A program made the position numbers and the translations under genes. 64,000 bases of DNA from positions 633,390,915 through 633,454,914 of the forward strand of contig OY728123.1 of NCBI GenBank assembly GCA_963277665.1, written 5' to 3'. This DNA is from Viscum album. Lineage: Eukaryota > Streptophyta > Magnoliopsida > Santalales > Viscaceae. This document shows positions 60,509 through 64,000 of this stretch, piece by piece. Within the stretch, counting starts at the first letter, position 1. Every line of letters starts with the position of its first letter. The notes under the pieces are model-generated. The model worked only from the letters and a program-made list of their open reading frames with translations. It made no database searches and was not told where the DNA came from.

Positions 60509-63500
60509 ATAAATATTTTATTTATATTAATGTTTTTATGGATGTTTGTTATTTTATAATGTAATGAATGTTTTTAAATATTTAATATAATGTTTTTTTG
60601 TTTTTTTAATAAGTTATCATGTTCCTACTAAATAAATTATGGATTTTCAATTATTTCTATATGGGTTTGATTTTTTTGTTATAAAAATTTTGATCTTCTA
60701 ATATGGATATGTTTTATTAATGGGATCAAATGGTTTATTATATAAAATGTATGAATTTTTATGGGCCTTTATTATTTTTTGCATTCAAAATACTATTCAT
60801 TATTTTTAAATCCATTGTTTTGATTTTTTAATCCCATATTTGGAATATTTTTAAATGAATATAAAGATGAGTAAAAATTATAGTGATGTCAATATTAATA
60901 TTATGGTAGACTATAATAAATTAAGAAAAAGTGTGTTGAATGAAATTAGTTTGTAAACAATAATCCTTTTATTGGAAACAACCATCACTATGTGGATTTA
61001 TTTACTTTTTCTGTAGTGTTTCTTCTAAATTCATGGAAAATATAAAACATAAATGATATTTGGTGTCTGATAATTTGAAATCCGATAAATTGAACTCATA
61101 TTCATGTATTACTATATGCATAAGTCTTATAATTAGTACTATAGAGGGGTTTTAGATAACATAATAGATTTGTTTTCTTTCTAAATTTGAATAATATAAA
61201 TATTTTATAAATTATAATGGGTTAATTATTATATAGTTGATCAGAATATAGAAAACATGTACAAACAAAACTTTTAGTATTTTGTGGATAATTATTGTTA
61301 TTATTGAATTAAGTGAAAGAGTTGAAATGATGTATTCATGAATACATATTTCATTATATTTTCTCTCCTGTTAAAAATAATTGTCAGGATTTTATTTCAT
61401 ATTTTCATAGTAACCATTTTTTTGTAAATGGTTAGTAACTATAGGATACATCTTATAAATTGATGTGAAGGAAATATCCATGGTTTCACAACAATATAGT
61501 CAAATGAAATATTGGATAGATTGGATACTATTATTCTTTTTCCTATCCACCAGTGTGGAGATATGATTAAATAAATAAATCTAACTGACATTTATGACAC
61601 AATAAATTATTGAAAAATTGAGTTTTGAGGTACATCCGGAGACCAAAGAAATTGTAAACAATCGTTCGACATCAAAAAAGAAAAGAATATGAGATGAAAC
61701 ACTATATGTAGGTCCTAAAAAGAAAATATAAATTTATTTATTAATAGAATTCAATGGAATAGATCAATTAACCAATGATGAAAAATGAATAATTCATCTG
61801 GAATAATAATTGGTAATAAATTTCATCAAATGATATCAATTACATTTTATTAAGGTGTGAATAATGAGAATTCTAAAAATTGATTCCCTTGGTCTAAAGC
61901 ATAAAATAGTGATAACAAAGATCTTATAAATAATGTGTTATAAAAAAATATGAAGAAACATTGAATATGGTGAAAATTTTATCGGTTATTTTAATGTTGA
62001 TACATGATAATATAATGATTTATAAATCCTAGGTCATGATTCATATTTTACATGAAAAATGTAATATAGAATAAAATGTAAAATCATAGTTCAGGATTTT
62101 TGAAATTAGTTAAACAATTAATTTTTATATATACATATAGATTTTAATTAGTTAAGATGTAATTATATTTTATTTGATGATTGATATGATTTAATATTTA
62201 TTCGAGGTTTAAAGAAAGGATAAGATTTTGGGTTTTTTCGGTGATCATATTCAAAGTCAATTAGTGATATTTTGGTAATTTATTGTGTTTTAGGAACAAT
62301 ACATGAAATGAATGTAGAATACTATTTTAGTTAATAGGTTTTTTGATAATTAGGAGATTACTGTTATTTGGGATAATGTGTTATTAATATTTTGGAACTG
62401 ATATGCTATCATATAGAGGACCATGGGATTGAAGAGTGATTTTGTGATTAAGTGATTTTTTTATAATTTCATTTATTTTAATAATTTTTTTTGATTATTC
62501 TAAACTCATTATTATTAGTTATTATGGTATTCAATATGCTAGAGTAAGATATTAACCATGGAAAATATTTTTCCTAACAAATATTATGTTATCATTTTGA
62601 ATAATTTCTTATTTTATTAGATTTATTTTGTTATGGTTATATATAGAAAATAATACCATATATTTTACATAATATGAATAAACTTATAATTTTTTATTGT
62701 GTGACATTATGTGTAATTTTTTTAGTATGGAGATAAATAATTTTTTAGGATTTATAAAAAATAAAATATTTAAAATATTTCTTTTTATACTTTTAGTCAT
62801 GTTTATTTTGAATAGTATTGAATTTAGTTTTTATGGAATGCTTTATGTTCCATATTTCATGTTATTTTTGAGAATTTAGATATTAATATATTTTTTCTTC
62901 TGATGATGTTTTACTCATGTTAAATTATATGAATAGTTTTGGTTCTACAAAATTCATAGAGATATGTAGAATAATTTTTCAATATTTTTTAGATCATATG
63001 ATCCATTAAATATTAATTTTTAATTTTTAAATATGAAATATTCCTCATTGTTATTTCTCATTTTGACTAAAAGATATTATAGAGGTTTAAGACTACTAAG
63101 AAAAATTGAGGATATAATTAATGGAAGAAATTAGGTACAATGGGGTATCATATTATCATTCATGATAAAAAAATAATTCCTCAAAAGAATCAATGGGAAT
63201 TTAAATCTATTAAGTTTTTTTTGGAAGAATCCAAAAAGTTATTAAGGTACTATTTTTAAAACTCATTAATATATATGATTCTCATATTATTGAGTGCATG
63301 GTTTATGAAATTTTTATCAATGTAGAAGTTTCCAACTCGTAGAATTGAAATTAAACTTCCATTAAAAAGGATAGAATATTACTTATTATTAATAATGTAT
63401 TTCATTTTAAATATGTATATTTATTTTCCAATCATTGGAATTGATATTGACAAAAATTATATCCCATTTTATTGGAAATGAGAAAACTGTACTATGATTG

Positions 63501-64000
63501 AATTTATTTAAGGGGGTGGAATAATAATCTAATATATTTTATAAACTGAATTACTTAAAATTATTAATATGTTCAATTGCATATACCAAAATTATGAATG
63601 ATCTAAAATGAACCCCATAATTATTATTTAAATAATTCTTTTATAACTGTCATTGCATTATAATTTATGAATAAGAGCATCCTAATTAATATATATATGT
63701 TGGAAATTTTTCCTAATACAAATTTATGGATTACTTCTTAGGAAATAAGAACTTAGTTATAGATGAAAATAAATAAATCATATACTATAATGAAAAGTTG
63801 ATGTTAATGGAGATATTTATCTATGAATACGGGTTTTATTTATATTTAATATTTTTTATTTAATAGAAAAATCCAACTTTTCAATATTAAAATAAATATA
63901 AAAAAATTAAATTTAATATATATGGTAAAGGTTTAATCACTCTTAAACTAATAACTAAATTGTTATAAATGAATATTAAATCATTTTAGTATAAAAAAGT
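60509..64000. other. AT-rich sequence, nothing firmly recognised
   Basis: It probably continues the old LTR-like DNA that Element C entered at 49688. A 60-codon frame at 62697-62879 is low-complexity hydrophobic sequence expected by chance. A Lys-rich stretch at about 61630-61740 was considered as transposase debris but could not be supported. Confidence 0.5.

Noticed and set aside
61630..61960. Possible plant transposase-associated fragment (Lys-rich segment followed by EFNG)
   Set aside because: The resemblance is short, needs frame changes and could not be extended. Base composition alone could give it.

Overview
The window looks like intergenic DNA of a large, repeat-rich plant nuclear genome. 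It is strongly AT-rich, I see no host gene, no rRNA and no intact tRNA, and nearly everything recognisable is a nested stack of decayed plant-type transposable elements: Ty3/gypsy retrotransposons of Tekay/Del appearance with initiator-Met-tRNA primer sites and very long LTRs, a plant L1-type LINE with an RNase H domain, and a CACTA-like DNA element. The species cannot be named from the sequence.

Layout. 1-874: truncated LTR-like fragment. 1596-12966 (+): Element 1, a gag-only, pol-less retroelement (TR-GAG-like) with LTRs of 4.3-4.8 kb. 12967-15368: AT-rich filler. 15369 to about 38.1 kb (-): an old gypsy element (Relic D) whose RNase H gene was split twice. One split is Element 2 (18918-30100, -), another TR-GAG-like element with 4.2 kb LTRs and a perfect CCCAC target duplication. 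The other is a CACTA-like element (30207-32700). About 38.3-41.7 kb: very decayed remains of an Element-1-like copy. 41.7-44.7 kb: LINE relic with a 63-bp direct repeat and a tRNA-like sequence at its 5' side. 47.6-49.7 kb: LTR-like remains. 49688-60508 (+): Element C, a full-length but inactivated Tekay/Del-type gag-pol element with 3 kb LTRs. 60.5-64 kb: AT-rich sequence with nothing recognised.

Elements 1 and 2 are the most interesting part. They are diverged members of one family in opposite orientation. Each LTR has a TATA box followed, about 330-790 bases downstream, by three spaced imperfect palindromes. The core is shared (CGTACGTACGG..TACCGTCTCC), but the arms differ from palindrome to palindrome while staying self-complementary. 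Both internal regions also keep a possible 173/174-nt leader intron ending at or near the gag start, gag with three zinc knuckles, an unidentified post-gag block, an antisense tRNA-like sequence with A and B boxes 44 nt apart, a remnant of the pol C-terminal tail, and a polypurine tract. None of the gag or pol reading frames is intact, so any present activity would depend on proteins or RNA supplied by other copies.
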